Shown: positions 25,871-33,630 of the stretch, piece after piece
Position numbering within the stretch: position 1 is the stretch's first letter
How the letters are laid out: every line of letters begins with the position of its first letter
NCBI RefSeq assembly: GCF_031624495.1
Contig: NZ_JAMQOP010000003.1
Coordinates: forward strand, 310,001-374,000
Reading direction: 5' to 3'
Source: Halogeometricum sp. S1BR25-6
Lineage (GTDB): Archaea; Halobacteriota; Halobacteria; Halobacteriales; Haloferacaceae
DNA length: 64,000 nucleotides
Translations under genes and position numbers: made by a program
Notes under the pieces: generated by a model
What the model was told of the DNA's origin: nothing
Databases searched by the model: none
Seen by the model: the letters and a program-made list of their open reading frames with translations, nothing else

Positions 25871-26391
25871 GCCGCCTCCGTCGCGCTCTCGGCCCGCCGC
25901 TTCACGCCGGTGCGGTAGACGTAGTAGCCGGCGCCGAGGATGAGGAGGCTCACGGCGGCCCAGTGTGGGTTGTACTGTCCGCCCTGCGAGAGCGGTTGGT
26001 GCAGACCGAGGAGGACGTGGTCGACGAGCACGTCGTACAGGTCGAAGGCGCCAAGGCCGATGACCGCCGCGCCGGCCACCGGTCGGAGCGCGAGGGGAAC
26101 GTCGGTCCGGCGTTCGGACTGCCAGAGGAGACCGGCGCCGACGCACATGATGACGAGCATCGCGAGGGAGAACAGACCGTCCGCGAGGATGTTCGTCCGG
26201 AGGCCGGTCATCGTCGTCTGCGGGTAGATTCCCGAGAGGAGGTGGTGCCACTGGAGGACGTGATGTAAGACCAGCACGTCGATGAGGCCGCTGAAGCCGA
26301 AGCCGAACACGCCCGCCGAGAGGAGCGACCGACGGGTGACGCCGTCGGCCGCCTCCAGCGAACGGGTCGAAGAGGAGGTCTGACCGCTCAT
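25867..26391 (-). CDS. DUF2243 domain membrane protein
   Basis: A protein of 174 residues from ATG 26391. Four spans are expected. The block FSGLIDVLVLHHVLQWHHLL (about 35-54), with several His, and the later GAFDLYDVLVDHVLLGLHQP are the family hallmark of DUF2243. The paired His suggest metal or heme binding, but this is not known. The frame is open to 26502; that extension is polar and I excluded it. Divergent from the flavoprotein gene at 26535. Confidence 0.8.
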   Translation of the reverse strand: MSGQTSSSTRSLEAADGVTRRSLLSAGVFGFGFSGLIDVLVLHHVLQWHHLLSGIYPQTTMTGLRTNILADGLFSLAMLVIMCVGAGLLWQSERRTDVPLALRPVAGAAVIGLGAFDLYDVLVDHVLLGLHQPLSQGGQYNPHWAAVSLLILGAGYYVYRTGVKRRAESATEAA

Positions 26392-26534
26392 TGGTAGCTC
26401 TCGAACGCACACACCGGAAGGCGGCGGGGCTGTATATGCAGGTGGTTCAAACGCCGGGCGTCGGGTACGCGACGGCGACTCGGACAGAGGGCGGCCCGGC
26501 AAGACGCCTTTTCACGCTCGTGTCCGTACCGCCG

Positions 26535-27935
26535 ATGATGCGCGAGTACGACCTCATCGTTCTCGGCGGCGGAACCGGAAACATCGTCGCGGCGGCGGCC
26601 GCGGATGACGGACTGGACGTCGCGCTCGTCGAACGCGACAGGCTCGGCGGCACCTGCCTCAACCGCGGCTGTAACCCCTCGAAGAAGCTCATCCACCGGG
26701 CCGACGCCGCCGAGTCGATCGCGAACGCCGATTCGCTCGGTCTCGACGCGTCGCTAGACGGCGTCGCGTTCGGGGATATCGTCGACGAGGTCACCGAGGA
26801 AGTGACCGAGGCGGCCGAGGCGAAGGCCGAACGCGCCCGCGAGCACGAACGCATCGATTTCTACCAAGCGGAAGGGCGGTTCGTCGACGAGCGGACGGTC
26901 GAAGTGGATTCAGAGGACGGTACGGAGGAACTGACCGCCGAGCGTATCGTGCTCGCGGGCGGGTCGCGGCCGATGATTCCCGACTCCATCGACGGCACCG
27001 ACGAGGTGGACTACCTCACCAGCGACGAGGCGCTTCGGTTGGGGGAGTTGCCGGACCGCCTCGTCGTCGCCGGCGGCGGCTACATCGCCGTCGAGATGGC
27101 GCACCTGTTCGGCGCCCTCGGGACGGACGTGGCCGTCGTCGGCCGAGGGGACGTCCTCCTCGACAGGGAGGACCGCGAGGTGGCCGAGCGACTGACCGAG
27201 GCGTACGGCGAAAAGCACGAACTCCACCTCGGCCGCGAGGTAACCGCACTCCGCGAGGACGGCGAGGAGACGGTAGTCGTCGCCGAATCCGCGGATGACG
27301 GCGACGGAAGCGGCGACCGCATCGAACTCGCCGGCGACGAGGTGCTGTTGGCGACGGGTCGGCGACCCAACTCCGACCGTTGGAACGCCTCGGCGGCCGG
27401 ACTCGACACCGACGACGGATTCGTCGAGACGGACGAGTACCTCGAAACCTCCGTCGACGGCGTCTACGCCATCGGCGACATCGCGGGCAACTACATGTTC
27501 AAACACTCCGGCGACAAAGAGGCCGAACACGTCGTCGAGACGCTGACCGGCGAGTCGCGGTCGGCGGTGTCCTATCCGGGAATGGCGCACGCCGTGTTCG
27601 GGTCGCCGCAGGTCGGAAGCCTCGGAAAGACCGAGGAAGAGCTAGACGGCGGCTACGAAGTGGGTACGCACGCGTACGACGATACCGCGCTCGGGTCGGT
27701 ACTGGCGGACGACGGCGGGTTCGCGAAGGCCCTCGTCGCCGACGACGGCGAGGTGCTCGGGTTCCACGTCGTCGGCCCGCACGCGTCGATGCTCGTCCAC
27801 GAGGTGAGCACCGCCGTCGCCGCCGGCGCGGACGCCGAGACGATAGCCGAGACCATCCACGTCCATCCGGCGCTGTCGGAAGTCGTGCAGGGTGCCTTCC
27901 GCGACGTTCGGGACGTGGCGCCGTCGGGAATCTGA
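26535..27935 (+). CDS. Dihydrolipoamide dehydrogenase-like pyridine nucleotide-disulfide oxidoreductase
   Basis: A protein of 466 residues from ATG 26535 (26538 also possible). FAD motif GGGTGN is at 11-16, the redox disulfide is Cys41/Cys46 in GTCLNRGCNPSKK, the NAD motif VVAGGGYIAVEMAH lies near 177-190, the second FAD motif VYAIGDIAGNYMF near 312-324, and the dimer-interface acid-base His444 in HVHPALSEVV. These fit class I flavoprotein disulfide reductases such as dihydrolipoyl dehydrogenase or a mercuric-reductase-like paralogue. It stands alone, away from 2-oxoacid dehydrogenase genes, so the partner thiol is uncertain. A TTTTCAC element about 25 nt upstream may be the promoter. Confidence 0.85.
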   Translation: MMREYDLIVLGGGTGNIVAAAAADDGLDVALVERDRLGGTCLNRGCNPSKKLIHRADAAESIANADSLGLDASLDGVAFGDIVDEVTEEVTEAAEAKAERAREHERIDFYQAEGRFVDERTVEVDSEDGTEELTAERIVLAGGSRPMIPDSIDGTDEVDYLTSDEALRLGELPDRLVVAGGGYIAVEMAHLFGALGTDVAVVGRGDVLLDREDREVAERLTEAYGEKHELHLGREVTALREDGEETVVVAESADDGDGSGDRIELAGDEVLLATGRRPNSDRWNASAAGLDTDDGFVETDEYLETSVDGVYAIGDIAGNYMFKHSGDKEAEHVVETLTGESRSAVSYPGMAHAVFGSPQVGSLGKTEEELDGGYEVGTHAYDDTALGSVLADDGGFAKALVADDGEVLGFHVVGPHASMLVHEVSTAVAAGADAETIAETIHVHPALSEVVQGAFRDVRDVAPSGI

Positions 27936-28075
27936 CTCCCGCGGCGCCGCCGAACCTCCGAACAGGCGTCTCGACGGTGTGAGACCGCAGCACACCTCGA
28001 TGTAGTGTCTCGCGGCCGAACATATTTTTCTGTCCGAGGGTGCGAACCTAATTTTACAATATCACGAATCTCGGC

Positions 28076-28084
28076 GATAAAACT
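28076..28084 (+). promoter_or_regulatory. TATA-like element of the NhaC antiporter gene
   Basis: GATAAAACT in an AT-rich spacer, centred about 35 nt before the ATG at 28115, implying a leader of only about 8-10 nt. Confidence 0.45.
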
Positions 28085-28114
28085 TAACACACGGGAGAAG
28101 AGAGACTGGCTGTC

Positions 28115-29680
28115 ATGCCCGCAGAGTCGTACGGAGCCATCAGCCTGCTCCCGGCGCTGTTCGCCATCGTGCTGACGCTGGTGAGCCGGCAGGTGCTCCT
28201 CTCGTTGTTCACCGGAATCTGGATCGGCGCGACCATACTGGTCGGGTGGAACCCCATCGGGGGGATGGCCCACTCCCTCCAGTTGGTCATCAACAGCCTC
28301 ATCACGCCGTTCAACAGCAAACTACTGTTGTTCACGTTCCTCTCGGGGGCGATGCTCGGGATGATATTCCTCTCGGGCGGGATGAAGGCGCTGGCTGAGC
28401 GCATCATCGCCCGCATCAAGACCCGAAGACAGGCCGAGGTCGGCACGAGCATCCTCGGGATGCTCATCTTCGTCGACTCCTACGCGAGCACGATGATCAC
28501 TGGGTCGGTGATGCGACCCATTACCGACCAGTTCGACATCAGCCGCGAGAAACTCGCGTACCTGCTCGACTCGACCACCTCACCGGTCGTGAGTATCGCC
28601 GTCGTCTCGACGTGGGTCGGGTTCGAGGTGGGACTCATCCGCGACCAGTTCTCCTCGCTCGGCATCGACCAGAGCGCGTTCGTGGTGTTCCTCCAGAGCA
28701 TCCCGTACCGCTTCTACAGCCTCCTCGCAATCGCGCTCGTGTTCATCCTCGTCGGCATGGGTTGGAACTTCGGCCCGATGAAGCGCGCCGAGAAGCGCGC
28801 GAAGGAGGAGGGGAAGGTGCTCGGGGACGACGCCGACCCCCTCATCGAGACGCGCGAGGAGGACATCGTCACGCCCGACCACGTCGACTCGCGCTGGTGG
28901 TACTTCGCCGCACCCATCGTCGCCTTGGTCGCCGTCACCGGGTTCGGTCTGCTGTACTCCGGCGGGTGGCCGTCGACGGCGCCCGTCGAGGCCCTGAAGG
29001 ACGCCGCCACCGCCGACGCCATCCTGTGGGGCGTCTTCTCGGCCTGCGCCCTGCTGCTCGCCATCCTCGTCGGACACGCCCGCATCGAACTCGAAGCGGT
29101 GAGCGACTCCATGTTCGAGGGGTTCAAGATGGTGATGTTCCCGGTGGCCGTCCTCACGCTGGCGTGGACCATCGGCGGCGTCAGCGAGACGCTCGGCGTC
29201 GGACCGTTCGTCGTCAGCATCGCGGAGGGCATCATCACCGCGCCGCTCCTGCCGGCTATCGTGTTCGTCGCCGCGGCCATCGTCTCCTTCTCCATCGGCA
29301 CCTCGTGGGGGACGATGGGCATCATGTTCCCCGTCGCGGTGCCGTTGGCGTTCCAACTCGGCGCACCGCTTCCGGGCGCTATCGGCGCCATCCTCACCGG
29401 GTCGCTGTTCGGCGACCACTGCTCGCCCATCAGCGACACGACGGTGCTGTCGTCGATGTTCGCCGGCGCCGACCACGTCGACCACGTGAACACGCAGATT
29501 CCCTACGCGGTGCTCTGCGGGGCGGTGGCGACGCTGCTGTTCCTCGCCACCGGATACGGATTCAGCGGCCCAATCCTGCTCCTGCCCGTGGGCGTGCTGG
29601 CGCTGTTCGTCACCGCGTACTACCTCTCGGAACGCCGCGACGCGGACGTTCCGAACGTCTTCGGTTCCTCGTCGGACTGA
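28115..29680 (+). CDS. NhaC-family Na+/H+ antiporter or related carrier
   Basis: A protein of 521 residues with about 11-12 spans. Family blocks are LLPALFAIVLTLVSRQVLLS at the N-terminus, the DSYASTMITGSVMRPITDQF region (about 127-146), SFSIGTSWGTMGIMFPVAVP (about 391-410) and GSLFGDHCSPISDTTVLSS (about 430-448), all typical of the NhaC/ion-transporter superfamily that exchanges Na+ for H+ or amino acids. It would help maintain low internal Na+ or move metabolites in a salt-loving cell. Single gene with its own promoter. Confidence 0.85.
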   Translation: MPAESYGAISLLPALFAIVLTLVSRQVLLSLFTGIWIGATILVGWNPIGGMAHSLQLVINSLITPFNSKLLLFTFLSGAMLGMIFLSGGMKALAERIIARIKTRRQAEVGTSILGMLIFVDSYASTMITGSVMRPITDQFDISREKLAYLLDSTTSPVVSIAVVSTWVGFEVGLIRDQFSSLGIDQSAFVVFLQSIPYRFYSLLAIALVFILVGMGWNFGPMKRAEKRAKEEGKVLGDDADPLIETREEDIVTPDHVDSRWWYFAAPIVALVAVTGFGLLYSGGWPSTAPVEALKDAATADAILWGVFSACALLLAILVGHARIELEAVSDSMFEGFKMVMFPVAVLTLAWTIGGVSETLGVGPFVVSIAEGIITAPLLPAIVFVAAAIVSFSIGTSWGTMGIMFPVAVPLAFQLGAPLPGAIGAILTGSLFGDHCSPISDTTVLSSMFAGADHVDHVNTQIPYAVLCGAVATLLFLATGYGFSGPILLLPVGVLALFVTAYYLSERRDADVPNVFGSSSD

Positions 29681-29787
29681 CGAACCCCGACGCCGTCTGA
29701 CTTTTTTGACGCCGAACGACGAGCGAGCGCGCGGTCGAACCGCTCGGGAGGCGTTTTTTGTCACTGGTGCGATCAGATGTGGGCAGA

Positions 29788-29946
29788 ATGGAACGGGCGT
29801 ACGTTTACTACGGCTTCCTCGCGCTCTGGGGCTGGACGGACGGGACAGACGCGCTCCTGACCGGAGCGACGCGGGGGTGGAACGTCCCGTCCGCCGTACA
29901 GGCCGTCGCCGGCGCCCTGCTGGTCGCGGTGGCGGGACGAGGCTAG
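29788..29946 (+). CDS. Small membrane protein of 52 residues, possibly frameshift-truncated
   Basis: ATG 29788 opens a hydrophobic protein with two short spans (about 4-20 and 33-49) ending AVAGRG and TAG at 29944-29946. Just downstream, in another frame (about 29950-30060), lies a third membrane-like segment FEVGPAGFWGVVLGVSALLG with good haloarchaeal codon use, but without a start of its own. The two pieces may be one small membrane gene broken by an indel near 29930-29945. No clean stop matches the second piece, so this is uncertain. Confidence 0.4.
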   Translation: MERAYVYYGFLALWGWTDGTDALLTGATRGWNVPSAVQAVAGALLVAVAGRG

Positions 29947-30076
29947 CGAGGGGGTCGCCGTCCGACTTCGAGGTCGGTCCGGCCGGGTTCTGGGGCGTCG
30001 TGCTCGGCGTCTCGGCCCTCCTCGGACTTCGTCTGCTCCGAGTTCGACCGACCCGTCGATGGAAAGGCTTCGTCGC

Positions 30077-30292
30077 TCACGCCATCTTCGCGAGACTCAC
30101 GAACGACCCTTCTTCGGCGGTTATCCACGTCGTCGTGCGCTCGAAGCCGACGAGGTCGGGCGGGAACAGCGTACACTCGGCCGGCCCGCCTCGCGGGAGG
30201 ACTATCTCAGCCGTCAGTCGCGGCGGTCGGTCCGTCGGCCCCGTCTCTCTCGGCGGGCGGTTCTCGGCGTTGTGCGTGGCGTTGTCGTCCAT
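30077..30292 (-). CDS. DUF7511-like small haloarchaeal protein
   Basis: A protein of 71 residues from ATG 30292. The pattern AECTLFPPDLVGFERTTTWI followed by TAEEGSFVSLAKMA is that of a widespread small haloarchaeal family (DUF7511 as I recall it) with a conserved Cys and a TTWITA core. N-terminus is polar and Pro-rich. Function unknown. The frame is open upstream to 30472, but the family core supports this start. Confidence 0.65.
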   Translation of the reverse strand: MDDNATHNAENRPPRETGPTDRPPRLTAEIVLPRGGPAECTLFPPDLVGFERTTTWITAEEGSFVSLAKMA

Positions 30293-30504
30293 CGTTGTGA
30301 CCTCGGGAGCGAATTCGCTCTCCACGGCAACTACGACCACCGGGCGCATGACTGGCCACCGTGGTTCCCGGCGGGCGAGAACTGCGGGCCCCGTCGGCTC
30401 CTCGACCGCGCGTTCGCGACGCGGGAGTAGTCGGCCCCCCACCCCGTGAAGATTATCCAGTGATATTACCAACGTATTTCATCACCGAGCCGGTACGGGC
30501 GAGC

Positions 30505-31170
30505 ATGAGCTTCACCGACGACCTATCGACGGTTGCGGACCCCATCTGGGACGCCATCGAGGACCACCCGATGGTCCGGCGGTTGGGCGCGGGCACGCTG
30601 TCGACGGACCCCTTCGAGTACTGGGTGCGGCAGGACTACGTCTACCTCGTCGACTACGCGCGGGTGTTCGCCTACGGCGCGGCGACGGCGCCGGATTTGG
30701 AACGAATGGGCACGTTCGCCGAACTCTTAGACTCGACCATCAACACCGAGATGGACCTCCACCGCGCGTACGCCATGGAGTTCGGAATCGGCGAAGCGGA
30801 GTTGGAAGCGACGGAGGCGTCGCCGACGACGCGAGCGTACACGGACTTTCTCGTCCGCACCGCCGCGACGGGGTCGTTCGGCGACCTGGTGGCCGTTCTC
30901 CTCCCGTGCATGTGGGGGTTCAACGAGACGGCCGAGCGACTGCGGGCGACGGGCAAACCCGACGACGAGCGCTACGCCGAGTGGATAGACACCTACGCGG
31001 GCGCGGAGTTCACCGAACTCACGACGTGGTGCAAGGAGCTGATGGACGACGTGGCCCGCGGCGCGAGCGACGCGGAACGCGAGCGCTACCGCGACCTGTT
31101 CTACGAGTCAGGGCGGTACGAGTACCGCTTCTGGGACGCCGCGTGGCGACAGGAGGGGTGGGAGCTATGA
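30505..31170 (+). CDS. tenA: TenA family aminopyrimidine aminohydrolase (TenA_C type)
   Basis: An all-helical protein of 221 residues from ATG 30505. TenA hydrolyses aminopyrimidines from degraded thiamine to HMP for thiamine salvage. The catalytic Cys falls at residue 135 in LLPCMWGFNET, the same position as in the Bacillus enzyme, and the second catalytic acid is Glu201 or Glu206 in YESGRYEYRFWD. The N-terminal DPFEYWVRQDYVYLVDYARV (about 33-52) is also family-typical. A GTATTTC element about 28 nt upstream may be the promoter. First gene of a five-gene operon; its stop overlaps the next start (ATGA). Confidence 0.9.
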   Translation: MSFTDDLSTVADPIWDAIEDHPMVRRLGAGTLSTDPFEYWVRQDYVYLVDYARVFAYGAATAPDLERMGTFAELLDSTINTEMDLHRAYAMEFGIGEAELEATEASPTTRAYTDFLVRTAATGSFGDLVAVLLPCMWGFNETAERLRATGKPDDERYAEWIDTYAGAEFTELTTWCKELMDDVARGASDAERERYRDLFYESGRYEYRFWDAAWRQEGWEL

Positions 31171-31937
31171 GCGAGAGAGACGGGGACGAACGCGGACCCG
31201 AGCGCGAGTCCGTCCCCGAGTCGTTCGACGCGTACGCCGAGACGGTCGCCAACGCCCGCGTCACCGACTGGCTCCGGGAGCGCGCCGAACCCGAGTGGAT
31301 GGCGGCGACGACCCACCGGTTCACCCGCGAACTGGGCGCCGGCGAGGTGGACGACGCGGCGTTCCGGCGGTATCTGGTGCAGGACTACGCCTTCCTCGGG
31401 TCGCTCGTCGGCCTCGTGGGACACGCCGTCGGCGACGCGCCGACGATGGCGTCGAAGCGTCGGCTGTCGACGTTCCTCGGAACGCTCACATCCGAGGAGG
31501 ACGACTACTTCGAGCGCTCCTTCGAGGCGCTGGGCGTCTCACCGAAACGGTACGAGAACCCGACGCGAACGCCAACGACGCTGGCGTTCGAGGACCTCAT
31601 CGGCCGCGCCGCGCGGGAGGGCGGCTACGCCGAACGACTGGCCGTGCTCCTGCCCGCCGAGTGGGTGTACGAGGAGTGGGCGACGGCCGTCGACGAGGGG
31701 TCCCAATCCCCCGACCGATTCTACCTCGACGAGTGGGTGCACCTCCACGCGAACGAGGAGTTTCGGGCGTTCGTGGGATGGCTCCGCGCGGAACTCGACC
31801 GCGAGGGCGCCGCGGCCTCCCCGCGGCGTCGGCGCCGCCTCGAACGGCTCTTCGCGCGGACCGTCTCGCTGGAAGTCGCGTTCTTCGACGACGCCTACGG
31901 GGACCACGCGTCGAGCGGGGGTGAGCGGGAGTGGTGA
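31167..31937 (+). CDS. Second TenA-family protein lacking the catalytic Cys (TenA_E-like)
   Basis: A protein of 256 residues starting in a 4-nt ATGA overlap with the first tenA. After an acidic N-terminus of about 40 residues it has the TenA fold (FRRYLVQDYAFLGSLVGLVG; SFEALGVSPKRYENPTRTPT). At the site equivalent to Cys135 it reads LLPAEWVYEEW, i.e. Ala164-Glu165 instead of Cys-Met. Known TenA proteins without the Cys (TenA_E) use an acidic residue there and act on other thiamine breakdown products such as formylaminopyrimidine. The assignment to that class is inference. Confidence 0.8.
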   Translation: MSERDGDERGPERESVPESFDAYAETVANARVTDWLRERAEPEWMAATTHRFTRELGAGEVDDAAFRRYLVQDYAFLGSLVGLVGHAVGDAPTMASKRRLSTFLGTLTSEEDDYFERSFEALGVSPKRYENPTRTPTTLAFEDLIGRAAREGGYAERLAVLLPAEWVYEEWATAVDEGSQSPDRFYLDEWVHLHANEEFRAFVGWLRAELDREGAAASPRRRRRLERLFARTVSLEVAFFDDAYGDHASSGGEREW

Positions 31938-33523
31938 GTTCGACCGTCGCCCTCGGCCTCACCGTCGTCACCCTCTCCGTCTTCGCGGGGTTGGGACTGT
32001 GGGTCTCGCGGGGGCGCGTCGACTCCGTCGAGGACTTCATCACCGCCCGCGGCGCCGCGGACGAGGGGCGGTTGAGCGCCACGCTCGTCGCCTCGGTGAT
32101 GGGCGTGTGGATACTGCTGTCGGCCCCCGAGGCGGGCGCGCTGTACGGTATCGCCGCGGCCGTCGGCTACGGACTCGGCGAGGCGGCGCCGATGCTCGCG
32201 TACTCCCGATTAGGGCCGCAGATTCGAGAGCTGATTCCGGAGGGGCACTCGCTGACCGAGTACGCCTACGCGCGGTACGGCGGCGCGATGTACGCGTTCG
32301 TCCTCGCGGTCAGCGCCCTCTACATGTTCGTCTTCCTCGCCGCCGAGTTGACGGGCATCTCGCTGGCGTTCCACTACGTCGCCGGCGTCCCCCAGTGGCA
32401 GACGGCCACGCTCGTCACCGGGTTCGTCCTCGTCTATACCGCCTACGGCGGCCTCCGGGCGAGCATCGCCACCGACGCGGTGCAGCTGGTCGTCGTCCTC
32501 CCCCTCCTCGCCGGAAGCGTCGCGGCCCTGCTGTTCGCGCTCGGCGGACCCGGCGCCGTCGTCGACGGCGTCGCGGACGCGAACCCGGCGCTCTTGGACC
32601 CCGGCTACGTCCCCGGCCTGCGGTTCGGCGTCGCCCTCGTGTTCGCGGTGCTCGGCGCGGAACTACTCAACCAGACGTGGTGGCAGCGAATCTACGCCGC
32701 CGACGGCTCCGAGACCGTCAAGCGGAGCTTTCGCGTCGCGACCGTCGCGAACGGGCTTATCCTCCTCGTGGCCACGCTGCTCGGCGTCGTCGCCGTCGGA
32801 AACTCCGGCGTCGTCACGACGGGCGCGGAGTACAACGCCGGCGTCGCCTTCTTCGTTCTCCTGGACGGCGCGTTCTCCGAACCACTGGTGGTCGGCGTCC
32901 TCCTTCTCGCCCTGCTGCTCGTGACGAGCACGGCCGACTCGCTGTTCAACGCCCTCTCGAGTCTCGTCACCGCCGACCTGCCGCGGGTGCTGGACGACCC
33001 CGACGACCGGACGCTCCGACTCGGCGCGCGCGCCGTCACCGTCGTCGTCGCCGTCGCCGCCGTCGCCGTCAGCCTCCGCGCGCGCAGCGTCCTCAGCCTG
33101 TTCTTCGTCGCGGACCTCCTCGGCGCCGCCGTCGGCGTCCCCCTCGTCTACGGGCTGTTCAGCGGTCGGCTGTCGGGACGGGGCGCGCTGGCGAGCGCCC
33201 TCCTCGGCCTCGCCGTCGGGAGCGCGTTCTTCCCCTTCCCGTTCGGACTGCACGGCGCGGTCGACTCGCTCCTCGGCGGCCTCCTCCCCGCGCCCGACCC
33301 GACCTACCTCGTGCCGTTCGCCGGCGCGTTTCTCGTCTCTTCGGCCGCGGCGGCCGTCGCGGCGCGCTTGTCGAGCCGCGAGTTCGACCTCGACCGCCTC
33401 TCGCGGGAGATTCGCCGCCTCGACCGACCCGTCGCCGACGGCGGAACGCCGCGCGACCTGGACGGTCCGAACGGGCCTGACGGTCCGGGCGGTCGACCCT
33501 CCGAGGGGGCGGAGGACCGATGA
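31934..33523 (+). CDS. Sodium:solute symporter (SSS) family transporter
   Basis: GTG start at 31934 overlaps the preceding stop (GTGA); a GTG at 31931 is also possible. The 529-residue protein has about 13 spans. SSS signatures include a first-span SVEDFITARGAADEGRLSAT loop, GYGLGEAAPMLAYSRLGPQI (about 74-93), the TAYGGLRASIATDAVQ block (about 170-185) and TSTADSLFNALSSLV (about 335-349). The C-terminus is a long polar Asp/Gly/Pro tail. Coupling to tenA points to Na+-driven uptake of a thiamine-related pyrimidine or vitamin. The stop overlaps the micro-ORF start. Confidence 0.85.
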   Translation: MSSTVALGLTVVTLSVFAGLGLWVSRGRVDSVEDFITARGAADEGRLSATLVASVMGVWILLSAPEAGALYGIAAAVGYGLGEAAPMLAYSRLGPQIRELIPEGHSLTEYAYARYGGAMYAFVLAVSALYMFVFLAAELTGISLAFHYVAGVPQWQTATLVTGFVLVYTAYGGLRASIATDAVQLVVVLPLLAGSVAALLFALGGPGAVVDGVADANPALLDPGYVPGLRFGVALVFAVLGAELLNQTWWQRIYAADGSETVKRSFRVATVANGLILLVATLLGVVAVGNSGVVTTGAEYNAGVAFFVLLDGAFSEPLVVGVLLLALLLVTSTADSLFNALSSLVTADLPRVLDDPDDRTLRLGARAVTVVVAVAAVAVSLRARSVLSLFFVADLLGAAVGVPLVYGLFSGRLSGRGALASALLGLAVGSAFFPFPFGLHGAVDSLLGGLLPAPDPTYLVPFAGAFLVSSAAAAVAARLSSREFDLDRLSREIRRLDRPVADGGTPRDLDGPNGPDGPGGRPSEGAEDR

Positions 33524-33630
33524 GTTCCGTCGCACGCGCCGCGCGCGACGACCTCGCGCTCGTCACCGGTGGTGCCGACGATGAGTCGGCAGCACGTCGA
33601 ACAGCGTTCGACGGCGGTGACGACCGATGA
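33520..33630 (+). CDS. Micro-ORF of 36 residues between two transporter genes
   Basis: Starts in an ATGA overlap with the symporter stop and ends in an ATGA overlap with the Nramp-like start, so it exactly bridges two coupled genes. The product is polar and charged (MSSVARAARDDLALVTGGAD first, then Asp/Arg-rich), with no membrane span or metal motif. It may be a small regulatory subunit or only a device that passes ribosomes along the message. No family recognised. Confidence 0.55.
   Translation: MSSVARAARDDLALVTGGADDESAARRTAFDGGDDR

Noticed and set aside
30430-30504. Possible TPP riboswitch before tenA
   Set aside because: The spacer after the promoter is only a few nt and shows none of the conserved THI-box elements; a protein regulator is more likely.
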